DNA of 64,000 nt, from NCBI GenBank assembly GCA_026708265.1, contig JAPOVI010000156.1:10223-74222 (forward strand). Reading direction: 5' to 3'. The translations under genes and the position numbers were made by a program. Below are positions 43,154 to 51,887 of this stretch, piece by piece. The notes below the pieces were generated by a model, which saw only the letters and a list, made by a program, of their open reading frames with translations, was not told where the DNA came from and did not search any database. The DNA comes from Acidobacteriota bacterium. GTDB lineage: Bacteria > Acidobacteriota > Vicinamibacteria > Vicinamibacterales > UBA8438. Numbering within the stretch: position 1 is the stretch's first letter; the number at the start of each line of letters is the position of its first letter.

Positions 43154-43401
43154 CGGCGTGCGGCGAGCCTGAACCAGCGCTGCTGCTCGACGAGGCCCGA
43201 CGTCGCCCGGGGGGCGCGCGGCGCCTTCGTGTAGTCGGCCTCGCCGCAGAGCAGGGCGACAGCGTGCTGCGGGTCAAGCCGCCGCAACTCGTCTCGGCGC
43301 ACCTGCTCCAGGCGTGGCCCGGCCTCCTGCCACGTCCGCACCCAGCGCCGGGCAGCCGCAACCTGCTTCGGACTCCAGCCGGCGAAGTGCGGGCCCTCCA
43401 C
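43150..43401 (-). CDS. Small partner of the nucleotidyltransferase (possible antitoxin)
   Basis: About 83 residues from GTG at 43401: EGPHFAGWSPKQVAAARRWVRTWQEAGPRLEQVRRDEL, ending GLVEQQRWFRLAARR. It is charged and probably helical, and its stop overlaps the nucleotidyltransferase start by four bases (GTGA). Paired small genes of this kind precede AbiEii/MNT-like nucleotidyltransferases and may be the neutralising partner. A longer version starting at 43470 is possible but the added part is Arg-rich and doubtful. Confidence 0.5.
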   Translation of the reverse strand: MEGPHFAGWSPKQVAAARRWVRTWQEAGPRLEQVRRDELRRLDPQHAVALLCGEADYTKAPRAPRATSGLVEQQRWFRLAARR

Positions 43402-43499
43402 GTCGCGATTGTATCGGCTCCCGCCGGTTGGCAGGAGTCTGCGCGCCCGGGTTCCGTGCTTGCGGGGCAAGCGAGACGGCAGCGCGCGGACCGCGCGAC

Positions 43500-45644
43500 T
43501 CAGGGGAGTTGCTGCAGGAAGTTGACGACGTTCCAGATGTCCCGTTCCGCCAGGCGGGCGCCGAAGGCGTCCATGGCGAAGTCGGGGCCGATGCCGTCAC
43601 GAATCGCGACGAAGATCTCGCCATCGCTGGCGCCGTGCTGCCACGCAGGGTCGGCGAGATTCGACGGGCGGGCGCCGTAGGCGGCGGTCGCGGCGGCGAG
43701 CGGACCATCGCCCCGACCGGTCGTGCCGTGGCAGGAGGCGCAGTAGCGGGCGTAGGCGGCGGCTCCCGCGGCGACCGAGTCGGGCGTCGCGGCAACCGGA
43801 TTGGCCAGGTCCCGGGCCTCCGGGTGCCCGTGCGATGCGGCCGGATGGCGGTCCGGCGCGACCGGGCGCGCGACCGGCGCAGACGCGCGCTCGCTCCGCG
43901 CGGCCGGCCGCCCGGCCGGTGCATCGGCATCCTCCAGGGACGCGGCGTCCGCACCCTCGAGAGACTGGAGCAGCTCGGCCGTCGACTCGCGGACGAAGCG
44001 GTCGCCGGCGATGCCTTCGGAGTAGACGGCCACGTCGAGCGGCGTCTGGCCGCGCCGGTTCGCCGCCCGCACGTCGGCGCCGCGGGCGGCCAGCAGCTCG
44101 ATGACGGTGTTCATGCCGTGGGACGCCGCCGCGTGGAGCGCAGTGTCGCCCGCGTCGTTCGCCGCGCGGACCCGCGCGCCGAGATGGAGGGCCGCGGCTA
44201 CCGCCTCGCGCGCCAGGCGCTCCTCCGCGGGCGGGATCGTCGAGCCCAGCGCCGCCGACTCCACGGGGTTGTAGGACGAGAAGTCGCGCCGGTCGCGGAG
44301 GAACGCGCTTCCGCCGCCGCGGTTGTAGCCGAAGCCCGCCGCGGCCATGAGCGGCGTCGTGCCGTCGCGGCTGGGGGCTCGCGGGTCGGCGCCCGCCTCC
44401 GCGAGGACGTGCATCATCTCCACCTCGAGGAAGTGGGCGGCCAGCCAGAACGGCGTGGCGCCCACCCAGCGATCCATGAAGGCGAAGTCGTGGCTCCAGC
44501 GCCGCACCGGCGTCCCCCGCCGGAGGCGCGCGTCCGGGTCGGCCCCGTGCGCGAGGAGCGCCCGCGCCAGCGGCAGCCCGGCCCGCGGATCCTCGTTCCG
44601 CACGCCGCGGTCGCGCAGGGTGCCCCGGAGCACCGCGGCGTGGAGCGGGGTGTAGCCCAGCGGGGCCGCGTTGGGATCGGCGCCCCGCTCGAGCAGGAAC
44701 ACCGCCAGCGAGGCGTGCCCGCTGTGGGCGGCGATGGCGAGTGCCGTGTTGCCGTCGGCGGTCGTGTCGTGGACGTCGGCGCCGGCGGAGAGGAGGAGGC
44801 GGGCGGACGCCAGGTCGCCCGACCGGGCGGCAAAGAGGAGCGCCGTCGAGCCCCCCTCCGTCACCTCCTCCAGGGCGATGCCGCGCGAGGCCGAGCCGGC
44901 GGAGCGGCTGCCGCCCATGTTGTAGACGCGACCGCGGGTCCGGGTGCGGGCCGCAACGTCGGCCCCGTGCGCGAGAAGCGCGCGCGTGACGGAGGGACGC
45001 CGGTTGGCCACGGCCCACATGAGCGCGGTCTGGCCACGCGTGGCCTCCGCGGCGTTCACCCGCGCGCCGCGTTCCAGCAACGCCTCCACCGCGGCCAGGC
45101 TGCCGGCCCGGGCGGCCGCCATCAGCGCCGTCTCCCCGCTCGGCAACGCCGCGGTCGGATCCGCCCCGGCGGCCAGGAGGCGTGCCGCCAGCGCTCCCTG
45201 GCCGCGGCGGCTCGCCATCAGGAGCGGCGTCACCCCGAGGTCGTTCGCCGCCCCGACGTCGGCTCCCGCGCGAATCAGCGCCCCGGCGGTCTCGACATCC
45301 TCCCGGTGCACGGCCCAGTGGAGCGCCGTCGCGCCGTCCGGCTGCGCCGCGTTCACCTCTGCCCCGGCCGCGAGGAGCGCGCTCACCGCGCCGCGATCCC
45401 CGGCCCGGACGGCGGCGACCAGGGGCGGCACGCCAGCCTCCGGGACGGATTGAGCCCCGAGGTTGCCGGGCGGCGCGAGGACGGCGGCAGTCAGGACCAT
45501 CGCGACGCCGGCGGACGAAGCGCGCCTGCGCCGTGCCGAGCCGTCGCCCGGCCCACCCTTCGTCGCCGCGACCGCAAGGTCGCGCTGCGGCCTCCGCCGC
45601 CTCCGCGGACGTCCCACCCGCGCGCTGGGTTCGGGGCCGGCCAT
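43500..45644 (-). CDS. Ankyrin-repeat protein fused to a C-terminal cytochrome c domain
   Basis: A 714-residue exported protein. An Arg-rich N-terminus precedes a signal-like hydrophobic stretch (AGVAMVLTAAVLAPPGNLGAQ). Residues about 70-560 hold about twelve ankyrin repeats (GATALHWAVHREDVETAGAL, GQTALMWAVANRRPSVTRAL, GYTPLHAAVLRG and more), with insertions near 245-270 and 430-450. A Pro/Ala/His-rich linker leads to a mono-haem cytochrome c: CASCHGTTGRGDGPLA (Cys635-His639) and the axial-Met region DFAMDAF (Met691). GGAGGG before the ATG fixes the start. It is the last gene of the DUF1592-DUF1552-ankyrin operon. Haem plus ankyrin scaffold suggests a redox protein docked to partners. Confidence 0.85.
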   Translation of the reverse strand: MAGPEPSARVGRPRRRRRPQRDLAVAATKGGPGDGSARRRRASSAGVAMVLTAAVLAPPGNLGAQSVPEAGVPPLVAAVRAGDRGAVSALLAAGAEVNAAQPDGATALHWAVHREDVETAGALIRAGADVGAANDLGVTPLLMASRRGQGALAARLLAAGADPTAALPSGETALMAAARAGSLAAVEALLERGARVNAAEATRGQTALMWAVANRRPSVTRALLAHGADVAARTRTRGRVYNMGGSRSAGSASRGIALEEVTEGGSTALLFAARSGDLASARLLLSAGADVHDTTADGNTALAIAAHSGHASLAVFLLERGADPNAAPLGYTPLHAAVLRGTLRDRGVRNEDPRAGLPLARALLAHGADPDARLRRGTPVRRWSHDFAFMDRWVGATPFWLAAHFLEVEMMHVLAEAGADPRAPSRDGTTPLMAAAGFGYNRGGGSAFLRDRRDFSSYNPVESAALGSTIPPAEERLAREAVAAALHLGARVRAANDAGDTALHAAASHGMNTVIELLAARGADVRAANRRGQTPLDVAVYSEGIAGDRFVRESTAELLQSLEGADAASLEDADAPAGRPAARSERASAPVARPVAPDRHPAASHGHPEARDLANPVAATPDSVAAGAAAYARYCASCHGTTGRGDGPLAAATAAYGARPSNLADPAWQHGASDGEIFVAIRDGIGPDFAMDAFGARLAERDIWNVVNFLQQLP

Positions 45645-45728
45645 CACAAGCCCTCCTTCAGCCCGGCTTCGTCGACCTCGGAGCGGGGGATGAAGGTTCC
45701 GAACGGAGTGCTGCGCCACGACCTGCTC

Positions 45729-47102
45729 CTACAGGTCCAGGCGGCCCGTGCTGTCGTGGATGCCCTCGAGCGGCAACCCCAGTCTTTCGAGCACGGTCAG
45801 GTGCAGGTTGGCGAGCGGCGTCCCTCCCTCGACCGAGCGGCCACTCCCGGTTCCGGCGTCGTAGCGGACGTGCCGCCCGCCCGCGAGCCGCCCGCCGCCA
45901 CCCCCCGCCACCACCAGCGGCAGGTTCCACGGCTGGTGGTCGCCCTCGGCCATGCCCGCCCCGTAGTAGAGGATCACGTTGTCCAGCAGCGACCCGTCGC
46001 CGTCCGGCGTCGCGGCCAGCCGCGCCAGGTAGTAGGCGAACTGCTCGGCGTGGTGCCGGTTGATGCGGACGAGCTGCTCGCGGCTGGCCGCGCTGTGCTC
46101 GTGCGACAGCGGGTGGTGGCCGCCGGGGGCGCCGATCTCCGGGTAGGTGCGGCTGCTGAACTCGCGGCCGACCATGAACGTGATGACCCGCGTCAGGTCG
46201 CTCTGGTAGGCCAGCACCTGCAGGTCGAACATCAGCCGCGCGTGGTCCGCGAAGCTCGCCGGCACCCCCGCCGGCTGGTCGAACGCCGGCAGCTCGCGCG
46301 CCGCGTCCGCCTCGACCCGCTCGATCCGCCGCTCGATGTCGCGGACCGCGTCGAGGTACTCGGTCAGCTTCGCCGCGTCACCCGGGCCGAGCGTGCGCGC
46401 GAGGTCGGCCGCCTTCTCGCCGACCGAGTCGAGCAGGCTGCGGCTGTGCCGGGCCTGCGCCCGCCGGGCCGCGGGATCCGTGCTCCCGCCGTCGCCGAAC
46501 ATCCGCTCGAAGACGACGCGCGGGTTGTGCTCCATCGGGAGCGGCGTCCGCGGGCCGCGCCACGTGATCGTGTGGCTGTACGTGCAACTGTAGCCGCCGT
46601 CGCAGGTGCCGGCGCCCTTGTCGCCCGATTCCAGCGACAGCTCCAGCGACCCGAGCTGCGTGTCGCGGCCGATCTCGCGCGCCACGAGCTGGTCGAGCGA
46701 GACGTCGGCCAGGAAGTCGTTCCCCTCCTGCCCGAACGGCCGCGGAATGGCGCCGGTGAGGAACTTGGTCGCGCAGCGGCCGTGCACGGCGCCGCTCTGC
46801 GCCGTCAGGCCCTGGACGTTCTGCGTGAGACCGGTCAGGACCGTCAGCCGCTCGCGGTACGGCTCGAGCGGCTCGAGGATCGGCGTGAACGCGAACCCGC
46901 GGCCGGTGGTCGGCGGGGTCCACTCGTCGATCACCACGCCGTTCGGTACGTAGACGACGCCGAAGCGGCGGACGGGGCGCGCCGCGGTCCGCCCGAGCGC
47001 CGTGAGCGCCGGCACCATGCCGTCGAGGAGCGGCAGTGCGACCGCCGCGCCGATGCCGCGCAGCACCGTCCGGCGCGGCAGCGCCTTGCGGGTGATGATC
47101 AT
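45729..47102 (-). CDS. DUF1552 Tat-exported protein, second copy
   Basis: A 457-residue paralogue of the 37556 protein. Twin-arginine leader ALPRRTVLRGIGAAVALPLLDGM. Conserved segments are RFGVVYVPNGVVIDEWTPP, GTCDGGYSCTYSHTITWRGP, PLPMEHNPRVVFERMFG and GAPGGHHPLSHEHSA, the His-rich metal-site candidate. AGMAEGDHQPWNLPLVVAGGGGGRLAGG is also family-typical. Its start overlaps the DUF1592 stop by ATGA, and the ankyrin-cytochrome gene follows 84 bases later. It should act in the periplasm with the DUF1592 partner. Confidence 0.9.
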   Translation of the reverse strand: MIITRKALPRRTVLRGIGAAVALPLLDGMVPALTALGRTAARPVRRFGVVYVPNGVVIDEWTPPTTGRGFAFTPILEPLEPYRERLTVLTGLTQNVQGLTAQSGAVHGRCATKFLTGAIPRPFGQEGNDFLADVSLDQLVAREIGRDTQLGSLELSLESGDKGAGTCDGGYSCTYSHTITWRGPRTPLPMEHNPRVVFERMFGDGGSTDPAARRAQARHSRSLLDSVGEKAADLARTLGPGDAAKLTEYLDAVRDIERRIERVEADAARELPAFDQPAGVPASFADHARLMFDLQVLAYQSDLTRVITFMVGREFSSRTYPEIGAPGGHHPLSHEHSAASREQLVRINRHHAEQFAYYLARLAATPDGDGSLLDNVILYYGAGMAEGDHQPWNLPLVVAGGGGGRLAGGRHVRYDAGTGSGRSVEGGTPLANLHLTVLERLGLPLEGIHDSTGRLDL

Positions 47103-49771
47103 GACTCCGTCCTCCGCATGCGGAACGGCGTGCTCCGGGCGATCCCCAGGATCAGGGACGACCAGCGGTGGTCGTCGGCGGCGGCGGACCGCGCGATGGC
47201 GCGGATCACCGGCCGGTCGTAGTGCTCGATCCCGCGGCCGAGCGCGTAGGTCAGCAGCTTCTCGGTCACCGTCTCGACGAACTGCCCGGACCGCTCCAGC
47301 AGCACCTCGCGCAGCCCGGCCGGCCCGTCGAAGCGGGTCGCGCCGTCCGCGAGGACGGCCGAGGCGTCGATCGGGACGCCGGCGTCCAGCGTGCGCCAGC
47401 CGCCGAGGGCGTCGAAGTTCTCGAGAGCGAAGCCGAGCGGGTCCATCGGCGCGTGGCAGATGGCGCAGGCGGCGTTGCGGCGGTGCCGGGCGAGGCGCTC
47501 GCGGACCGTGCGCGGCTCGCCGGCCTCCGCCCCGCTCTCCGGCAGCGGCGGGATGTCCGGGGGCGGCGGCGACGGCGGGCTCCCGAGGACGTTCTCGAGC
47601 AGCCACTTCGCGCGAAGGACGGGCGACGTCCGGTTGCCGTACGAAGTCACGGCGAGGACGCTCCCGTGACCGAGCAGCCCGGCCCGCCGCGCGTCCGACA
47701 GCCTCACGCGGCGGAAGTGGTTACCCGTGACACCGGGCACGCCGTAGTGCCGAGCCAGCCGCTCGTTGAGGAACGTGTAGTCGGCCCGCAGGAGGTCCAC
47801 CACGCTCCGGTCCTCGCGGAGCTGGCTCTCCAGGAACAGATCGGTCTCCCGGCGGAGCGCCTCCCGCAGGTTCTCGTCGAACTCGGGGAAGAGGTTCGGA
47901 TCGGGGGCGAGGCCGTCCACGCTGCGCAGCGCCAGCCACTGGCCGGCGAAGTTCTCGACCAGCGCCCCCGCGCGCGGGTCGGCGAGCATGCGCCGCACCT
48001 GCCGTTCGAGCTCGCCTCCGTCGGACAACCGGCCCGCGGCCGCAACGTCGAGCAACTCGTCGTCCGGGATGCTGCTCCAGAGGAAGAACGACAGCCGCGA
48101 CGCGAGCTCCAGGTCCGCCAGCCGGTAGGGAGCGCCCGGCGGGAGGCCCTCCGGGTCGCGCTCGATGCGGAAGAGGAACTCCGGGTCGATGAGCAGCCGC
48201 TCGAGGGCCATCTGGATGCCCGCCTCGAACCCGCCCGCCGCGCGCCCTGCCCGGTAGAAAGTGAGGAGCGGCGCGAGGTCCTCGTCGCCGACCGGCCGCC
48301 GGAACGCGCGCCGGGCCAGGCGGGCCAGGATGGTCCGCGCGCAGTCTTCGCCGCCGTCGGCGCCGTCTCCAGGTTGCAGGCGATCCGTCCGCGACAGCGA
48401 TGCGGGGGGAGGAGCCGCCTCTCCGCCGGCCTCGCCGGGCCGGCAGAGGAAGATGCGGGCGCGGCTGGCCGTCTGCCCCGGCCCCGACGGCCGGTACGGC
48501 CCGTCGATGGCGACGCTTCCCACGCCTGGGCCTTCCGGCCGCGACGAGGTGTCCGTGGTCTCGGTAACGGTCGCGCCGTACTCGCGAAGCGGCGGCTGCA
48601 GCACGCCCTCGTGCTCCCACGACTTGCCGGCGAACGACACCCCCACGACGCGCGTCCCCGCACCCACGTCGACGCGCACGGCCAGCTCCGCGTCGGCCCC
48701 TGTCCGATAGTCGTCCCAGGCCTGGCTCGGGTAGCCCCGACCGCCCGCGGCCACGAAGGTGCCGGAGAAGCTGACCGGCGCCGGCCGCCCGGGGGCCTCC
48801 CCCCCGACGGCGAACCGGGCGACGCGGCGGCCGTCGATTCGCACGTCGAGGTCGTGCGACTCGTCGAGGTTGACGATGTACTCGTACACGCTCCGCTGCA
48901 GGCGGATGGTGATGGCGTACTCGCCGTCGAGCGGAAAACGGTGGCGCACGGCGAGGCCGGCCCGCGAGCCGAACGGCAGGTCCTCGCTCATCCGGTCGTT
49001 CTGCGCCATGTTGATTGGCACGACGTAGGTCTTCGAGGTGAAGCCCGGCCCGATCGTCGGGTCTCCGACGGCGAGGCGGCTGATGCGCCGCGCCGCCGAG
49101 AGGTACCGCTCCATGAGCGCCGGCGAGAGCGCCAGGGTGCCCGCCAGGTTGTCGAAGCCGTGGCCGACGTCGTCAGCCGGCAACAATTCCGCCCCGTCGA
49201 TCTCGAGCGCCAGCAGATCGCGGACCGCGTTGGCGTACTCGGCGCGGTTCAGGCGGTGCGCCGGCACCCGTCCCGGGTCCGGTCTCGACTCGGCCGCACG
49301 GTCGAGTTCCGCCTCGAGCCACGAGCGGAAGCCGTCGTACTCCGCCGGAGCGGGCCGCGGCCGGCCGGCGGGAGGCATCATGCCGCCGCGCAGCTTCAGA
49401 ACGACGCGCTCCCAGAGCTCGGGCGCCGCCCCGACGCGGGTGACGTCGAGCGCATCGAGGGCCAGACCGCCCGTGCGGCGGCGCTCGTTGTGGCAGGTCA
49501 CGCAGTAGCGGTCGAGGAGCGCACGCTGCGGCGTTGCTGCGAGGGGCGCGGGAGGGGCGGTCTGCTGCGCCTCGGAGGCGGGCGGCGCCAAGCGAGGCTC
49601 GGTCTCCGCGGGCCCCGCCGCCGCGGCCCGGGCGCTCGCGGAGCCGGCCCCGGCCAGCGCGGTGGCGAGTGAGAGCGCCACCAGCGCGCCCCCCCGCGCG
49701 CGCCGGGAGTCTGCCCTCGCACGAAGCACCCGCAAAGCGCGATCCGCGGCGGAGACTCCTGGCCGAGCCAT
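47099..49771 (-). CDS. DUF1592-type multidomain cytochrome, second copy
   Basis: An 890-residue paralogue of the 35190 protein with a longer N-terminus. A basic leader and hydrophobic run (GGALVALSLATALAGAGSASA) precede an Ala/Pro linker and CVTCH at 90-94. RLNRAEYANAVRDLLALEI (DUF1587), an extra carbohydrate-binding-like region with VYEYIVNLDESHDLDVRIDG, RLSFFLWSSIPDDELLDVA (DUF1592), a second CAICH with DPLGFALENFDALGGWR (DUF1588) and TEKLLTYALGRGIEHYD (DUF1585) follow in the usual order. ATG at 49771 was chosen because upstream sequence in frame is low quality. It leads the operon with DUF1552 and the ankyrin-cytochrome gene. Confidence 0.9.
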   Translation of the reverse strand: MARPGVSAADRALRVLRARADSRRARGGALVALSLATALAGAGSASARAAAAGPAETEPRLAPPASEAQQTAPPAPLAATPQRALLDRYCVTCHNERRRTGGLALDALDVTRVGAAPELWERVVLKLRGGMMPPAGRPRPAPAEYDGFRSWLEAELDRAAESRPDPGRVPAHRLNRAEYANAVRDLLALEIDGAELLPADDVGHGFDNLAGTLALSPALMERYLSAARRISRLAVGDPTIGPGFTSKTYVVPINMAQNDRMSEDLPFGSRAGLAVRHRFPLDGEYAITIRLQRSVYEYIVNLDESHDLDVRIDGRRVARFAVGGEAPGRPAPVSFSGTFVAAGGRGYPSQAWDDYRTGADAELAVRVDVGAGTRVVGVSFAGKSWEHEGVLQPPLREYGATVTETTDTSSRPEGPGVGSVAIDGPYRPSGPGQTASRARIFLCRPGEAGGEAAPPPASLSRTDRLQPGDGADGGEDCARTILARLARRAFRRPVGDEDLAPLLTFYRAGRAAGGFEAGIQMALERLLIDPEFLFRIERDPEGLPPGAPYRLADLELASRLSFFLWSSIPDDELLDVAAAGRLSDGGELERQVRRMLADPRAGALVENFAGQWLALRSVDGLAPDPNLFPEFDENLREALRRETDLFLESQLREDRSVVDLLRADYTFLNERLARHYGVPGVTGNHFRRVRLSDARRAGLLGHGSVLAVTSYGNRTSPVLRAKWLLENVLGSPPSPPPPDIPPLPESGAEAGEPRTVRERLARHRRNAACAICHAPMDPLGFALENFDALGGWRTLDAGVPIDASAVLADGATRFDGPAGLREVLLERSGQFVETVTEKLLTYALGRGIEHYDRPVIRAIARSAAADDHRWSSLILGIARSTPFRMRRTES

Positions 49772-49870
49772 CGGCCGAATGTTACACCCGCGCCCCGGCG
49801 CCCACGGACGACGGGAACGCGACCGGCTTCGCCTGCAGATCGGGTTGGAGTGCCGGGCGCACGGTGCACT

Positions 49871-49902
49871 GGAAGTCGGCGTCGTAGAACGGCGCGGACT
49901 CC
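49871..49902. repeat. Copy 3 of the palindromic element
   Basis: Has the same TAGAA loop and an intact right arm CGGCGCGGACTCC, but a diverged left arm. Non-coding, in the 258-base divergent gap between the 47099 and 50030 genes. Confidence 0.5.
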
Positions 49903-50029
49903 TGTAGGCTTGGCTGAGCACGGAGCGGAGCCGTCCGGCTACGAACGGCCCGGCTGATCGGCAGCCCCGCGCGGGCAACGGGAAGGCAGGCGCCGGAGCG
50001 GCCGCCGAGGAGTGCGGAGGAGGAGATCC

Positions 50030-51808
50030 ATGCAGACCCAGTCGACGATCGGGCTCGGAACCGGCGCGGGGATCCTGGCGCTCGCGGCTGTGCTGCTGGC
50101 TGGCGAGGGCATGCTGCCCGTCGGCGTCGCGCTCGCCCAGGGCGGAGACGCCACCGGCGTCATCTCGGGACGCGTGACCGCCGACTCCGGCGAGGTCCGC
50201 GCCGTGCGGGTGAAGGCGCACGACACCGTGCACCGCATCGCCTACACCGTCTACACGCACGACGGCCGCTATCGGATCTACAACCTCCCCCCGAGCACCT
50301 ACGACATCAGCGTGGTCGAGGAGGCGTTCGAGGCGCCAACCCTCACGGTCGAGGTGAGCCCGGGAGCGCGGACGACGGTCGACATCGAGCTCACCGCCCG
50401 GGGAGCGGGATCCGAGCAGGGCGCGGCGGCGCGCGGGGCCTCCGCGCAACGGAACTACGGGGGCGGGGCGGAGGACGACCGGGCGGTCGAGATCGTCGAC
50501 TTCGACACCCTCTATCCGCCGCATCCGGCCCGCGACATCATGCTGCGGTCGTGCTTCGGCTGCCACGGGCCGGCCGGCTTCCACCGGCGCGGGCCGCGGA
50601 ACGAGCGCGGCTGGCGCGCCGCGGTGGACCGGATGTTCGACATCGACGGCCGCGTGGCGAACATGGCCCCCGGCGTGCCGCAGGTGACGCACGACCTGGT
50701 CTCGGTGGAGGAGAAGGAGCTCATCATCGAGTACCTGACTTCCCTCTTCGGGCCGGGCTCGGAGCCGCGCGACCTGGAGCTCGACCCACTGGTGCGAGAT
50801 GAAGCCGCGCTGTCCGAGGCCGTCTACATCGAGTACGAGCTCAACCGGGGCCCGCAGCGCCTGCTGGCGAACGGCGCGCCCCCCCGGGGCTCGATCCACA
50901 GCGTCTTCGCCAGCCTCGTCGAGCCGGGCGTCATCTGGGTATCGGGCAACGGCTCGAACTCCATCATCCGTCTCGACAGCCGCGACCCGGACTACGAGCG
51001 CCGCACCACGGAGTACTGGATCGACAACCCGGAGAACATCAACGTCACGCCGCACGGCATCGTCGAGCACCGCGGCCGAGTCTACTGGGTGGAGCTGACC
51101 GGGGATCACTTCGGCGAGCTCGACCCGGCCACGGGCGCGATCACGCGCTATCCGATGCCGACGAAGGGCGCCGGCCCCCACAGCGTCTGGGTCGACTCCC
51201 GCGGCAGCTTCTGGTACACCTATTTCGCCTCCGCGGGCCGCATCGGCCGATTCGACCTCGCTGCGCGGGACTTCACCGAGTGGGAGCCGCTGGCCGGCTT
51301 CAGCGGCTACGGGATCGTCGTCGACCGGCAGGACCGCGTCTGGGCCGTCGGGCTGCACACCCCGGCGATCTACATGTACAACCAGGAAACGGCCGCGTGG
51401 CGGTCCTACCCGCTCGCCAACCCGGCGCGCCGCCCGGCCATCGACGCCAACGGCAAGATCTGGGCCGCGCACTACTTCGGGAACGCCATCTCGAAGGTCG
51501 ACCCCGTGACGTCGGCCGTCACCGAGTACACCCTGCCCCTCAAGGACGGCAACCCCTACGACGTCTGGCCGGACGCCGACGACAACCTGTGGGTGGAGAA
51601 CGGGATCTACAACTCGCTGGTGCGCTTCGATCAGGCCACCAACGAGTTCACCTACTTCCCGTTCCCGGAGCTCGCCGCCCACACGCCGAAGCTCGACCGC
51701 GACGCCGAGGGCACGCTCTGGTTCACGCTGCGCGGGCCGTCGGGTCCCGGTGTCGCGGCGCTCAAGCCGCGCGGCAACGTGCCGGCAGCCGGGCCATCCG
51801 CGCAGTAG
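50030..51808 (+). CDS. Exported fusion: carboxypeptidase-regulatory-like domain, cytochrome c, Vgb-type propeller
   Basis: A 592-residue protein. Signal region GILALAAVLLAGEGMLPVGVALAQ. Residues about 42-122 form a CarboxypepD-regulatory-like sandwich (GVISGRVTADSGEVRAVRV, DGRYRIYNLPPSTYDISVV). A c-type haem site CFGCH lies at 175-179 (RDIMLRSCFGCHGPAGFHRRG). From about 290 it is a virginiamycin B lyase-like propeller (NVTPHGIVEHRGRVYWVEL, GAGPHSVWVDSRGSFWYTYF, GYGIVVDRQDRVWAVGL, NPYDVWPDADDNLWVENG). GCGGAGGAGGAG before the ATG fixes the start. It is divergent from the second DUF1592 operon. Substrate and partner are unknown. A signalling or redox role at the envelope is inferred. Confidence 0.8.
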   Translation: MQTQSTIGLGTGAGILALAAVLLAGEGMLPVGVALAQGGDATGVISGRVTADSGEVRAVRVKAHDTVHRIAYTVYTHDGRYRIYNLPPSTYDISVVEEAFEAPTLTVEVSPGARTTVDIELTARGAGSEQGAAARGASAQRNYGGGAEDDRAVEIVDFDTLYPPHPARDIMLRSCFGCHGPAGFHRRGPRNERGWRAAVDRMFDIDGRVANMAPGVPQVTHDLVSVEEKELIIEYLTSLFGPGSEPRDLELDPLVRDEAALSEAVYIEYELNRGPQRLLANGAPPRGSIHSVFASLVEPGVIWVSGNGSNSIIRLDSRDPDYERRTTEYWIDNPENINVTPHGIVEHRGRVYWVELTGDHFGELDPATGAITRYPMPTKGAGPHSVWVDSRGSFWYTYFASAGRIGRFDLAARDFTEWEPLAGFSGYGIVVDRQDRVWAVGLHTPAIYMYNQETAAWRSYPLANPARRPAIDANGKIWAAHYFGNAISKVDPVTSAVTEYTLPLKDGNPYDVWPDADDNLWVENGIYNSLVRFDQATNEFTYFPFPELAAHTPKLDRDAEGTLWFTLRGPSGPGVAALKPRGNVPAAGPSAQ

Positions 51809-51887
51809 CGCGCGGCACGCTTCGTGCGTAACTCCGGCCTGACGGCGGGTGGTTGACCGCAGACCGCGCCGCTATGCAGACGCCGGA

